Shown here: in pieces, positions 43,745 to 53,670 of the stretch
Layout: each line of letters begins with the position of its first letter
Numbering within the stretch: position 1 is the first letter of the stretch
NCBI RefSeq assembly: GCF_051659545.1
Contig: NZ_JBOFOR010000273.1
Coordinates: 71,369 to 135,368, forward strand
Origin: JBOFOR01 sp051659545
Lineage (GTDB): Bacteria; Bacillota; Clostridia; Peptostreptococcales; Peptostreptococcaceae
DNA: 64,000 nucleotides
Direction: 5' to 3'
Made by a program: the position numbers and the translations under genes
The notes under the pieces: model-generated
Told to the model about the DNA's origin: nothing
Databases searched by the model: none
What the model saw: the letters and a program-made list of their open reading frames with translations, nothing else

Positions 43745-44419
43745 ATGAAAGATTTATTAGAAAAAGGCGCAGTATTACAAAGAGACAAAGAAACATACGC
43801 TATAGCACCTCACCTTCCCGCTGGATTAGTAAGTCCTGACCAACTTAGAAAAATAGCTGATGTTGCTGATAAATACCAAGTTGCTGCTATAAAGGTTACT
43901 GCTGCACAACGTATAGCTATAGTAGGATTAAAAGAAGATGATATAGACAATGCTTGGGAAGATTTAGGTATGAAACCAGGTGCTGCAATAGGTTTATGCG
44001 TTAGAAGCGTTAAAACTTGTCCTGGTACAACATTCTGTAAAAGAGCTTTTACAGATTCAGTATCTATTGGACTAAAATTAGACGAAAGATATCATGGTAT
44101 GGATATGCCTAATAAATTAAAAATAGGTGTAAGTGGTTGCCCAAATAGTTGTAGTGATAACCATACTCGTGATATAGGTATAATGGGTACTCCTAAAGGA
44201 TGGACAGTGTTTGTTGGCGGCAAAGGTGGTACTATTCCTAGATTAGGAGATAAATTAGTTATGAGTATACCTGATGATAAAATATTAGAATTAATTGATG
44301 AAATTGTAAGTGTGTACGCTAAAAATGCGACAGGAAAACAGCGTATAGGTACTTACATAGACAAAATAGGCTTTGATAACTTCAAATCTATGATTAACTT
44401 AGAAAAATATATAAAATAA
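43745..44419 (+). CDS. Compact siroheme [4Fe-4S] reductase-like protein
   Basis: 224 aa. It has the ferredoxin-like half domain (GAVLQRDKETYAIAPHLPAG, VTAAQRIAIVGL) and one siroheme/4Fe-4S domain with Cys ligands in KTCPGTTFCKRA (C-x5-C) and VSGCPNSCSDN (C-x3-C). Full nitrite or sulfite reductases carry this unit twice in 500 or more residues, so this is a single-repeat, minimal member of the dissimilatory type, as in small sulfite reductases of strict anaerobes. Substrate unknown. AGGAGGT is 8 nt before the ATG. No flavoprotein partner is adjacent. Confidence 0.8.
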   Translation: MKDLLEKGAVLQRDKETYAIAPHLPAGLVSPDQLRKIADVADKYQVAAIKVTAAQRIAIVGLKEDDIDNAWEDLGMKPGAAIGLCVRSVKTCPGTTFCKRAFTDSVSIGLKLDERYHGMDMPNKLKIGVSGCPNSCSDNHTRDIGIMGTPKGWTVFVGGKGGTIPRLGDKLVMSIPDDKILELIDEIVSVYAKNATGKQRIGTYIDKIGFDNFKSMINLEKYIK

Positions 44420-44474
44420 TTGTTTTCTTTTGTTATTTTGTGTCACTTTTTGTTCTTATTGCATATGTTATATT

Positions 44475-44621
44475 AAGAGAAGCTTAAGTAGAGGTTTCTC
44501 TTACAAGATTTAATAATATGAATATCAAAACTCCTGTTAATATTAATGATCGGATAAATAAATATCTTTCCCCCCCAATATTCTAAGTCACCTATTCCCC
44601 CCCTGATAGGTGACTTTTTTT
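44475..44621 (+). ncRNA. Candidate small RNA 1, C-rich loops
   Basis: No open frame. A TATATT box (44469-44474) is followed by a 7-bp hairpin (44475-44502), an unpaired run of seven C (44570-44576), and a terminator hairpin. That hairpin has an 11-bp stem AAGTCACCTAT, and its loop also carries seven C (44597-44603), then seven T. C-rich single-stranded motifs that pair with Shine-Dalgarno sequences are known in Firmicutes small RNAs such as RsaE. The promoter -35 is weak. Confidence 0.5.
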
Positions 44622-44715
44622 ACGCTTAAATAAATTATATTAACTCAAAAACTGTGAGTAGGTTGCTATATTTAAGCAAAGTCAACATACTTAGTAAAAG
44701 TAAAAAAATATTTTT

Positions 44716-44779
44716 AGCAACGCGCAGAGCCGTTGGCGATATGAAGTGTTCCGCCGACAGGTCACTCAAGCGAAGCGAA
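44716..44779. repeat. GC-rich island with hairpin
   Basis: About 64 bp with roughly 55 percent GC inside 500 bp of AT-rich spacer. GTTGGCG and CGCCGAC (about 44732-44757) pair in a 7-bp stem with one wobble and a 13-nt loop; CAAGCGAAGCGAA ends it. It is not a coding region. It looks like a REP-type or MITE-remnant repeat or a structured RNA domain. Confidence 0.4.
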
Positions 44780-44811
44780 TTTTTATATTTAAAAATGTAT
44801 ATAATTTAGAA

Positions 44812-44917
44812 ATTTGCTAATAATTATATATGAGAGCGGAAATTATATATCTCTCCCCCTAATAAGTATATATATTTAAGGCGTCTACAATCTCCCCCTT
44901 GTAGACGCCACTTTTTT
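44812..44917 (+). ncRNA. Candidate small RNA 2, C-rich loops
   Basis: Same plan as RNA 1: TATAAT at 44800-44805, then ATATCTCTCCCCC with five C at 44855-44859, then a terminator hairpin (11-bp stem GGCGTCTACAA, 44880-44909) whose loop carries five C (44894-44898), and six T. The shared ATATCTYTCCCCC element and loop suggest duplication. -35 box not convincing. Confidence 0.45.
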
Positions 44918-44928
44918 ATATTCAATCT

Positions 44929-47900
44929 TTAATTATATTCAATCTTTACTTTTGATCCTTCTTCTGGAGTATTTTCTTCTATTATTAATTTTATTGGAAC
45001 TCTATCTTTAATCTCATTAGCATGGCTTATTATTCCAATGCTTAACTTATCATTTTGTAGTCTTTCTAGACCATCTACAACGATTTGTATATGTTCCTCA
45101 TCTAATGAGCCAAAACCTTCATCTATAAAGAAGCATTCTAGCGGAGAATCTCCTTTTAGCTTAATTTGTGATGATACTTCTAATGCTAAACATAATGAAA
45201 CTAAAAATTCTTCTCCTCCTGATAATGTATCTATACTTCTTGATTGGCCATTATTAAAATTATCACATATTATAAATCCTGCATAAGAGTCAATCTCTAA
45301 CTTATATCTTCCTTTAGTCATTTTTCCTAATTTGTCATTTACTCCTGATGCTATATTTTGTAACTTGCTAATTGCAATATATTCTACAAATTGTTTTTGT
45401 TCTATAGCTTCATATAAGTCTTTCAATAAATTCACCTTATTTTGTACTATTATTAACTTTTTCTCAAGCTCTTCAACTTTTTTTATAGATTCTTTTAATA
45501 TAATCAAGTTTTGTTGTTTAATTTCAATTTTATTAGATATATTCTCGACCTCTACTTTTGTATTATAAATATTATCTTTTGTATTTTTAAACTCTTCTTC
45601 TTTAACTCTCCTACCTGAGAGAACATCTCTCATTTCTTTTATTTTTATATCTAATATTTTTTGTTCTTCCTCATACTCCATTATTTCACTCTGCAATAAT
45701 CTTGTATGGTCTGGATCTAGCAATGCCCTTTTAACTGCATATAAGTTTTCAAATTTATAGTCTCTTAAAAGTTGATTTAGTGTTGATTCCTGTATTTTTT
45801 GTTCATCTTTAGATGTTTTCAATTGACCTTCTATATTTGATTTTTCTGTTGAGTACTTTTCATATTCAATTCGTTGTTCTTCTAATTTATTTTTTATTAT
45901 TTCTTCTTTCGTTATTAAATCTTTTATTTTTTTTTCTATATTATTTAATAATACACTAGAATCCTCTCCCTTAGTTATAGATATTACTTCCTTATATTTA
46001 TCTTCTTTAGATTTATGTTTTTCTTCATATTTTTCATTGTTTTTTATTAACTCTAGCTCTATCTGATGTAATTGACTTTGATATTCTCTTATCGCTTCAT
46101 CTACTTCATCTCTATTTCTAATTACTTTTAAATATTGATTATTTAATTCTTCTATTATTTTTTCATTTTTGTTTATTTCATCTATCTTATCAAATAAATT
46201 TGATACTTTTAATGTTGCTTTTAATACTAAATATGGTTCTCCAATTAGCTTAAATTTTTCCTCTAACAGATCAATTTCTTCTTTAATTTCTGTTGTATAA
46301 ATTTTTAAACTTTTTATTTTTTCTATTATTTTAATTTCTTCTTTTTCTATTCTATATTTTTCTTCATTAAATTTATTTACGTTTATAGTTATCTCTTCTT
46401 TGTCTTTATTCCATTTGTGAATACTATCTTTTAATAAATCTAATATTCTTTTATCTTCTTGTAATCTATTGTGTATTTCACTGTAACTATTTTCTCCAAG
46501 CTTAACTTTTAATTCTTCGATTTCTTTAAATTTTATTTTTTCTAAAATAGTATTTGCTATTAATTCTGAGTTTAAACTTTCTAGTTTTAGCTTAGTGCTA
46601 CTTTCTTCTAATTTTAATTTATCTAATTTTTCTTTAGTAATTATAATTTTTATATCATCGTTTACATCGCTATAACTTGTATGATGTCTTGATCCGCATA
46701 CGGGACAAGGCATATTTTCTTTTAGTTCTTTTTTTAATTCACTTACTAAATTTAAATATCTTAACTTGTCTGTCTCTTTTTCTAATACTAATATATTTTC
46801 GCTAATATACTCTAGCTTTTCATGTAATACTTTTGTTTCTCTTTCATTATTGTATTTTATTTCTATTACTTCATTTAACTCTTTTTGTATTTTATTTTTT
46901 ATTTCTTCGTTTTCTTTAAAAGAATATAATTTCGCTTTTAAGTTAACTACATATTCTGTTTTATTTACTATATCTTCATTTTTTCCTGGAGACTTATTCA
47001 TAAGTTTTTCATACGATTCAATTGTAGTATTTAATTTTACAATTATATTATTTTTATCTCTTTCAATGTATTTACTTTTCAAATTTAATTCTTCTAATTC
47101 TTTATTTAGTTGTTCAAATTTATTTATTTTATGCTCTTTTTCTTCTATTATTTTGTTGTATTCTTTTTCATACTCATATGCAGTAAAAATTTTTTCTTTT
47201 AGTTCTTGACTCATTTTAAGTTTTATTATATTCTTTTCAATCTCTTTAATTGATTTAATACAAACTTTTTTTTTAGCTTGATATTCTACTTTTACTTTTT
47301 CTAAGTTATGTTTTTTGTTGGTTAACTGTTCATTATTTTCTTTTAAATATCTTAGTTCTTTTTCTAAATTAATTAAGTCTTTTTCTAATTCTTTGGCTCT
47401 TTCTAACTTTATCTTATCTTCGCTTAGTTTAGATAATTTTTCATTTTTAAATTTATAAGCTTCTTCATACTTATTTTTACTTAATAAAAGTTGTTGATTT
47501 AAATTTTCTAATTTTTTTTGTAAAAATTCAAATTTAAAATTATCCTCTTCGATTTTCTTTTCTAGATTTTGAAGTGTAAATATATGAGGATTTATTTTTC
47601 CACTGTTAATCGCATGTTCTAATTGATTTTTCTTAATCTGCATTGAATCAATTTTTAAATCTAGTTCTTTTTTTCTAACTTCATATTTTTTTAACTTATT
47701 TTGTTGTTCATAAATTAATTTGTGTTCTTGGTGAGTCTTTATTAATAATTCTAAATCATTATTTAATTTACTTTTTTGTTTTTTTAAATCTTCTAATTCT
47801 TTTTCTTTATAATTGTAAGTTGATTCATTAACTTCTTCATATTTGTCTAATTCAGCTTTAATATATCTTTGATTTTGTAACTCACTTTCTTTTTTTATTT

Positions 47901-48456
47901 TTACTTTATTTATTAGATTTTCACCATATTTTTCTAGATTAAAAATCTTCTCTAATATATCTTTTCTTTCATTTCCTTCTGATTTTAGAAAATCATTAAA
48001 CTTTCCTTGTGGAATTACTACCGTACTTACAAATTCTGTTTCACTTAATCCTGTAATTTGAATTATTATGGTATTCACATCTGTCACACTATCTGCAATG
48101 ATAGTTTTGTCATAATTATTATGTAATTCTAATAATACCGCCTTAGAGTTTTTCTCACTATTTATATCCCTAGTAATAGTTCTATTTATCTGGTATTTTC
48201 TTTTAGAGTTTTTACTTCCTATTTCAAACTCAAATAATATTTGAGCTTTGTCGCAATTGCTGTTTATATATTCTTTATCTTTTTTTGATGTAATTCCGTA
48301 CATAGCTATTGTTATAGCATCTAGTATAGTAGATTTTCCACTACCTGTTTTTCCAAATATACCAAATAATTTTCGTTCTGTTAATTTTTCAAAATCTATA
48401 GTTGTATTTTCTATATAACTATTTAGTCCTTTTATCTCTAGCTTAATCGGCTTCAT
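44929..48456 (-). CDS. sbcC: Exonuclease subunit SbcC
   Basis: 1175 aa from the ATG at 48456, with GAAGGTGA 7 nt upstream; an upstream ATG at 48477 lies within that leader. ABC-type SMC-like ATPase: Walker A IFGKTGSGKSTILDAI near residue 40, long coiled coils with a zinc hook MPCPVCGSRHH near the middle, and C-terminal signature DTLSGGEEFLVS and Walker B FFIDEGFG. With SbcD it forms the Mre11-Rad50-type complex that cleaves hairpins and processes DNA ends. Its start overlaps sbcD by 14 bp, so they are coupled. Confidence 0.96.
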   Translation of the reverse strand: MKPIKLEIKGLNSYIENTTIDFEKLTERKLFGIFGKTGSGKSTILDAITIAMYGITSKKDKEYINSNCDKAQILFEFEIGSKNSKRKYQINRTITRDINSEKNSKAVLLELHNNYDKTIIADSVTDVNTIIIQITGLSETEFVSTVVIPQGKFNDFLKSEGNERKDILEKIFNLEKYGENLINKVKIKKESELQNQRYIKAELDKYEEVNESTYNYKEKELEDLKKQKSKLNNDLELLIKTHQEHKLIYEQQNKLKKYEVRKKELDLKIDSMQIKKNQLEHAINSGKINPHIFTLQNLEKKIEEDNFKFEFLQKKLENLNQQLLLSKNKYEEAYKFKNEKLSKLSEDKIKLERAKELEKDLINLEKELRYLKENNEQLTNKKHNLEKVKVEYQAKKKVCIKSIKEIEKNIIKLKMSQELKEKIFTAYEYEKEYNKIIEEKEHKINKFEQLNKELEELNLKSKYIERDKNNIIVKLNTTIESYEKLMNKSPGKNEDIVNKTEYVVNLKAKLYSFKENEEIKNKIQKELNEVIEIKYNNERETKVLHEKLEYISENILVLEKETDKLRYLNLVSELKKELKENMPCPVCGSRHHTSYSDVNDDIKIIITKEKLDKLKLEESSTKLKLESLNSELIANTILEKIKFKEIEELKVKLGENSYSEIHNRLQEDKRILDLLKDSIHKWNKDKEEITINVNKFNEEKYRIEKEEIKIIEKIKSLKIYTTEIKEEIDLLEEKFKLIGEPYLVLKATLKVSNLFDKIDEINKNEKIIEELNNQYLKVIRNRDEVDEAIREYQSQLHQIELELIKNNEKYEEKHKSKEDKYKEVISITKGEDSSVLLNNIEKKIKDLITKEEIIKNKLEEQRIEYEKYSTEKSNIEGQLKTSKDEQKIQESTLNQLLRDYKFENLYAVKRALLDPDHTRLLQSEIMEYEEEQKILDIKIKEMRDVLSGRRVKEEEFKNTKDNIYNTKVEVENISNKIEIKQQNLIILKESIKKVEELEKKLIIVQNKVNLLKDLYEAIEQKQFVEYIAISKLQNIASGVNDKLGKMTKGRYKLEIDSYAGFIICDNFNNGQSRSIDTLSGGEEFLVSLCLALEVSSQIKLKGDSPLECFFIDEGFGSLDEEHIQIVVDGLERLQNDKLSIGIISHANEIKDRVPIKLIIEENTPEEGSKVKIEYN

Positions 48457-49651
48457 ATTTTGATTCACCTTCTTCATTTGTTATCTCTAAAAACAAGTTT
48501 ATAAGTTCTCCTCTAGGTTCAACACCCTTACTATAAGAATAAAATTCTTTAAATATTTCTCCCCTAGATTTTTCTTTTATATTTTTACTTTCATATTCAT
48601 GATTTAAACTTTTATTTCTATTTATTTCTACAATATTATCTAATGTTTCTTTCATATTTTTTATAAGATATTGTGGCACTGCTTCTTCTGTGTTTATATC
48701 AAAGTAAGACCAAATATTGCGGTCTTTGTTTTTATTACATATTTCTAAAGCTTCCTTAACACTACTACAACTAAATACCTCTATCGGCTTATAGTTGTTA
48801 AAATATATATCTTTTACATCTGGCGTTTTACCTACTTTTATATCAACTAAATATATACCTTTTAATTGGTTATGCTCACTTTTGCTATATTGTATTGGAG
48901 AACCACTATAATAAGCATTTAAGTATTCTGATACTCTTTGCATCTTATGTAAATGACCTAATGCTATGTATTGAGCATTTTTAGGTAAGTTTTTTTTGTC
49001 AACTTCTAAATATTCACCTAAAATCCTTTCTGATTCTGTATTTTCACATCCTATTACTTTTAAATGTCCTATCGCAATATTAATTGAATCATCCGTAAAG
49101 TTTTGCTCGAGGCTTGCAAATAAGTCTCCTATTTTTTTTGTATATGATTCTTTACTTTTATAATCCTTAATTTTTGCGTATATAATTTCATTTAGTTCTC
49201 TTTCACTTAGGTATGGAAGCATTATTATTGTAACTTTTTCACCTTTTATACTTAGTTTAATACAGCTTTCTTTAGATTCTAATATTTCAAATCCCTTGTA
49301 TTTTAATAATTCAAGTTTACTATTTATATCTTCTAATATTATTATGCCTTGGCTATATACTAAAGGGTTTGCTGCTGATAATTTCTTTGAGTTGTCATTA
49401 TTTCCTGATATTATTAGAACACATCTTTGTCCATTATTTGATAGTTTTAATACTGTTTCATAGAATAGTTTTTCTACTTTTGGCGTTGGATTTGAGGTGT
49501 CATATATATCTCCTGCTATTATAACCATATCTACGTCATTTTCTTGTACTATTTCTATAAATTCTTTGCAAAATTGTTCTTGTTCTTCTATTCGGCTATG
49601 TCCATCTAAGTTTTTACCTAAATGCCAATCCGATGTATGAATAAATTTCAT
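48443..49651 (-). CDS. sbcD: Exonuclease subunit SbcD
   Basis: 402 aa, Mre11-type metallophosphoesterase. Motifs: FIHTSDWHLGK (about 3), VIIAGDIYDTSNP (about 44), ISGNNDNSKK (about 80), IGHLKVIG (about 196) and ALGHLHKMQ (about 231). The C-terminal part is the capping domain that contacts SbcC. It uses two manganese ions for 3'-5' exonuclease and endonuclease activity. It sits between addA and sbcC. Confidence 0.95.
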   Translation of the reverse strand: MKFIHTSDWHLGKNLDGHSRIEEQEQFCKEFIEIVQENDVDMVIIAGDIYDTSNPTPKVEKLFYETVLKLSNNGQRCVLIISGNNDNSKKLSAANPLVYSQGIIILEDINSKLELLKYKGFEILESKESCIKLSIKGEKVTIIMLPYLSERELNEIIYAKIKDYKSKESYTKKIGDLFASLEQNFTDDSINIAIGHLKVIGCENTESERILGEYLEVDKKNLPKNAQYIALGHLHKMQRVSEYLNAYYSGSPIQYSKSEHNQLKGIYLVDIKVGKTPDVKDIYFNNYKPIEVFSCSSVKEALEICNKNKDRNIWSYFDINTEEAVPQYLIKNMKETLDNIVEINRNKSLNHEYESKNIKEKSRGEIFKEFYSYSKGVEPRGELINLFLEITNEEGESKYEAD

Positions 49652-49795
49652 CTCTATCCTCCAACTTCTACAACTTTATGATTAAATTTATATGTTTAAT
49701 TATTCCCTTAATATTTTGATTATATCACAAAAAAATATCACTAAACTTTTTTAACCATTAATAACGCACTTACAAGCGGATTGTTATGAAAATGC

Positions 49796-49827
49796 ATTAA
49801 GTGTATATCCATAGATATACACTTAAT
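49796..49827 (-). terminator. Possible terminator between addA and sbcD
   Basis: A 14-bp perfect hairpin with a 4-nt loop in the 236-bp gap after addA. No good T-run follows on the minus strand, so it may only attenuate. Confidence 0.4.
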
Positions 49828-49887
49828 ATAAACTTAATATATTTTTTTCTTCAATATCAACTATCGGCAATTATTCCTATGCCTTGA

Positions 49888-52800
49888 TTATATACAAATA
49901 CCTTCATCTATTCCAAATAAATATACCCACATTTCTTTTACTTCTTTTCCTGTAAGTTTTTCTACAGCTTCACCGTATAAGTCTAATTGTTTCTTATATT
50001 TTTTTACTACTTCTGATTTATTTTCTTCTGTTACATAATCGGTTTTATAATCTACGATTATTATTTTGTCATCTTCTTCAAAATAAGCATCTATAATACC
50101 TCTTAACATAATAGTTTCCTCATCGTAAATTTCTAGCGCATCTTCTTTTATTAACTCATCTTGAAGATATACATCCTTCATCTTTACTCTAGAGTAAATA
50201 GCTTGTTCTTTTTTGATAAAATTTGATGCAAGCATTCTTTTTCCTATCTCTGATTTGAAGAATTTAAAAATGCTATACGGATTAATAACAGAGGCCTGTT
50301 TTTCTGTTAAGCTTCCTCTTTTTATAAATTCCTTAATTTGCTCTTCTATTGCTTGGACATTATTTATTCTATTGGTATCTATTAGTTCCATAACTAAATG
50401 GACTATAGTACCTCTCTGGGCACCTGTTATTTTTTCTTTACTTTCTAATTCTTGCATAAACAATGGCTTTTTTAAGCTTACTTCTTGAGTAAACATCTCT
50501 TTTGCATACTCATCTTCATAGTTGTTTTGTATTTTTTTAATTTCTGTTACAGATATACTTGCAGGCTTAGTTATACATGCCTTATGAGGATATTCATAAT
50601 CTAACTTTTCTTTTATTTTTTCATAGTATTCTGTAGATGGATTTTCTATATCTAGTTTTGATAATACTTCTTCTATGCTTTCTTTCTCTTCATCTTCTTT
50701 TGATTCTAATACAATATCTTCTTTGTACCAAAGTTTTGTGTCCCATCTTGAATTATGCTCTTCCACTCTATCTATTTCTATATCCATTGTTTCTCTTATA
50801 CTTTCTAAATCTTTATGTTTTATTACTGAGGGCATTATCCAATCTAAAAAAGTCTTGCCTTTTAACACTTTATATTGAGATATTGGTGCATTTGATTCTA
50901 CTCCACTCGCCCATAATTTTAAGCTTTTTTCTAAATTTCTAGTAGCTCCAGTTATTATTAGCTTTTCTTTTGGTCTTGTAAATGCTACATATAAAACTCT
51001 CATTTCTTCAGATAAGTTTTCTACATTTATTTTACTTTTCAATGCCTCTTTCGCTATACTTGGATAAGATATTCTTCTTTTATAATCTACTAGTTGAGGT
51101 CCGTATCCTAAATTATGGTGATATAATATATCTTTCCTAAAGTCTTGTGTATTAAACTTTTTCCCCATTCCCGAACATATTACCACAGGGAACTCTAATC
51201 CTTTACTTTTATGTATACTCATAATTCTAACTACATTGGCATTTTCTCCAAGAGTTTTTGCACTACCCATATCTGTATTAGATTTTTTTAGCTTAGCTAC
51301 AAAGTTTATAAAATTAAAAATACCTTTAAAACTTGTTTCTTCAAATTGTTTAGCTCTTTCAAATAATATTTTCAAGTTAGCTTGTCTTTGTGAACCTCCT
51401 GGTAATGCCCCTACATATGCAAAGTATCCTGTTTTTGTATATAAGTACCATAAGAATTCATCTGTACTCATGTATAAAGATTTTTCTTTGTAGTTTTCTA
51501 GCTTATTTAAGAAATCTATACACTTTTTTCCTACTTCACTTTCCTCTTGGCTTAATCTTTCTAGTGCTTCAAAAATACTCATTTCTTCATCTTGTAATCT
51601 TATCTCTATTAACTCTTCTGGAGTAAATAGAAATATGGGAGATTTTAGTACTGCTAAAAGAGGTATGTCTTGCATTGGGTTATCTATTACTTGAAGTAAA
51701 GATAACATTGTCTTTATTTCTATTGTATCAAAATAACCAACACCTATATCTGCATAAGTTGGTATGTCCATATTCATAAGTTCATCTGCAAATACTGGTG
51801 CCCAAGCCGAAGTTGCTCTAAGTAGTATTACTATATCTTTAAATTCTACTGGCCTATAATTACTTAATTTTTTATCAAATACCTTTTGAATTTTTCCATC
51901 TTCTTTTTGGTTCATTAAATCTTTTATTATTTTTCCTACCATTCTAGCTTCAAGCTGAATGTTATCTATTTCTTCTTCAGTTTCAACAGCTTCTTCATTA
52001 TGTTCATTAGATTCTTTAGTATCTTCTTTATCTTCTTCTTTTGAGTCTTTGTCTTTATTTTGTATTAAATGAATTTCTGAAGCTCCGCCTACAATAGTAT
52101 TTTCATCTTCATTTTCCATAAAACTAGCACCAAGGTTAAGTCTTTCTTTTTCTGTATACTCTATTTCTCCTATATTTTTACTCATAATGTTTTCAAAAAT
52201 ATAATTTGCACAGTCTACAACTTCTTCTCTACTTCTAAAATTTTTGTATAGCATTATCTTTCTATTTAAACTACTTTCTTCTTCATCATAGTCTGCATAT
52301 TTTTTTAAAAATATCTCTGGCTTAGCTTGTCTAAATCTATAGATACTTTGTTTTACATCCCCAACCATGAATCTATTTGGTATTTTTGTTTTTGCAATAG
52401 TACCAAGTAATACTTCTTGTACGAGGTTGCTATCTTGATATTCATCTATAAATATTTCATGGAATTTGTCTATGTATCCTGATGCTACATCACTTGGTGC
52501 ATCATTTCCATTTTCATCTTTTTGTATAAGTATTTTTAAAGCAAAATGCTCTATATCACTAAAATCTATTATTCCTTTTTCTCTTTTTTGATTATCATAA
52601 GCCTTTTCAAATTTTAATATTGTATCTGAAATAGCTCTTGCTACTTTATGTAAATATCTAAGTTCTTCTTCTATTTGTTCATTTTCTTTTCTAAATATAG
52701 AAACCGCCATATTTTCAATAGATGATTTCGCATCTTTTCTAACTGTATCTGCTTTTTTCTTTAGCTCTCCAATATATTCTGAAGCATCTTTTGGAATTCT

Positions 52801-53670
52801 TTTTACACCTTTTCTATAGTCTTCAAATTTTACTGAGGACATAGCTATATAAGATTCTTCCCAAGATTTCTCACAAGCTTCTAATATTATTTTTACTTTT
52901 GTGTAATCATTTCTAAACTTAGCTATATAAGTTTCAAGTTCTTCTATTTCTTCTATCTCTTCTAGTGCTTTTCTCATGTTTACTTCCATACCACTTACTT
53001 CTATTTTTATGGTATCTAGTATGGCTTTTGCCCAAATAGAATTAGAAAAATCAAAGTCATCATCTATATTAAATTGTTCAGCACTAAATTCTAACCATTC
53101 TTTTGGATTAGGGGAAGCCATTGCAAAGTTATAAATACTTAGTATAATACTTTGTATATTTGTATCGCCTCTTTTTTCAGCATAGCTTTCCACTAAATTT
53201 AAGAAATCTTCGTCTTGTTCTTCATAAAGTTGTTCAAATACTTCTTCTATCGCTTCTTGTTTTAATAAGGTACATTCTGTAGTATCCCCTATTCTAAAGT
53301 TAGGGTCTAGATTTATTTTGTGGAAGTTAGATTTTATAACCTCTAAACAAAATGAATGTATTGTAGTTATACTTGCCTTGTTTAGCAATACAAGTTGATT
53401 TTGAAGATGCTTATTTTCTGGATCTTTATCTAATGCCTTTCCTATAGCATCCCCTATTCTCTCTCTCATTTCTGAGGCTGCTGCATTTGTGAATGTAACC
53501 ACAAGTAATTTATCTATATCTATAGGATTTTCCTTATCTAATATCATCTGTATAATACGCTCAACAAGTACCGCTGTTTTACCTGAGCCTGCCGCTGCTG
53601 CTACAAGTAAGTTACCATTTCTATTGTCTATTACCGCTTGTTGTTCTTTTGTCCATTTAGGAGAGCTCAT
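49888..53670 (-). CDS. addA: Helicase-nuclease subunit AddA
   Basis: 1260 aa. SF1A helicase plus RecB-type nuclease of the AddAB recombination complex. Walker A LVAAAAGSGKTAVLVERI (near residue 25), motif II IFIDEYQDSN, motif V RIMSIHKSKGLEFPVV, motif VI RVLYVAFTRPKEKL. The C-terminal nuclease has GIIDAYFEEDDKIIIVDYKTD. AddAB resects double-strand breaks to load RecA. Its ATG overlaps the addB stop in TAATG. An Asp/Glu-rich insert (about 540-570) is unusual in composition but in a variable region. Confidence 0.97.
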   Translation of the reverse strand: MSSPKWTKEQQAVIDNRNGNLLVAAAAGSGKTAVLVERIIQMILDKENPIDIDKLLVVTFTNAAASEMRERIGDAIGKALDKDPENKHLQNQLVLLNKASITTIHSFCLEVIKSNFHKINLDPNFRIGDTTECTLLKQEAIEEVFEQLYEEQDEDFLNLVESYAEKRGDTNIQSIILSIYNFAMASPNPKEWLEFSAEQFNIDDDFDFSNSIWAKAILDTIKIEVSGMEVNMRKALEEIEEIEELETYIAKFRNDYTKVKIILEACEKSWEESYIAMSSVKFEDYRKGVKRIPKDASEYIGELKKKADTVRKDAKSSIENMAVSIFRKENEQIEEELRYLHKVARAISDTILKFEKAYDNQKREKGIIDFSDIEHFALKILIQKDENGNDAPSDVASGYIDKFHEIFIDEYQDSNLVQEVLLGTIAKTKIPNRFMVGDVKQSIYRFRQAKPEIFLKKYADYDEEESSLNRKIMLYKNFRSREEVVDCANYIFENIMSKNIGEIEYTEKERLNLGASFMENEDENTIVGGASEIHLIQNKDKDSKEEDKEDTKESNEHNEEAVETEEEIDNIQLEARMVGKIIKDLMNQKEDGKIQKVFDKKLSNYRPVEFKDIVILLRATSAWAPVFADELMNMDIPTYADIGVGYFDTIEIKTMLSLLQVIDNPMQDIPLLAVLKSPIFLFTPEELIEIRLQDEEMSIFEALERLSQEESEVGKKCIDFLNKLENYKEKSLYMSTDEFLWYLYTKTGYFAYVGALPGGSQRQANLKILFERAKQFEETSFKGIFNFINFVAKLKKSNTDMGSAKTLGENANVVRIMSIHKSKGLEFPVVICSGMGKKFNTQDFRKDILYHHNLGYGPQLVDYKRRISYPSIAKEALKSKINVENLSEEMRVLYVAFTRPKEKLIITGATRNLEKSLKLWASGVESNAPISQYKVLKGKTFLDWIMPSVIKHKDLESIRETMDIEIDRVEEHNSRWDTKLWYKEDIVLESKEDEEKESIEEVLSKLDIENPSTEYYEKIKEKLDYEYPHKACITKPASISVTEIKKIQNNYEDEYAKEMFTQEVSLKKPLFMQELESKEKITGAQRGTIVHLVMELIDTNRINNVQAIEEQIKEFIKRGSLTEKQASVINPYSIFKFFKSEIGKRMLASNFIKKEQAIYSRVKMKDVYLQDELIKEDALEIYDEETIMLRGIIDAYFEEDDKIIIVDYKTDYVTEENKSEVVKKYKKQLDLYGEAVEKLTGKEVKEMWVYLFGIDEGICI

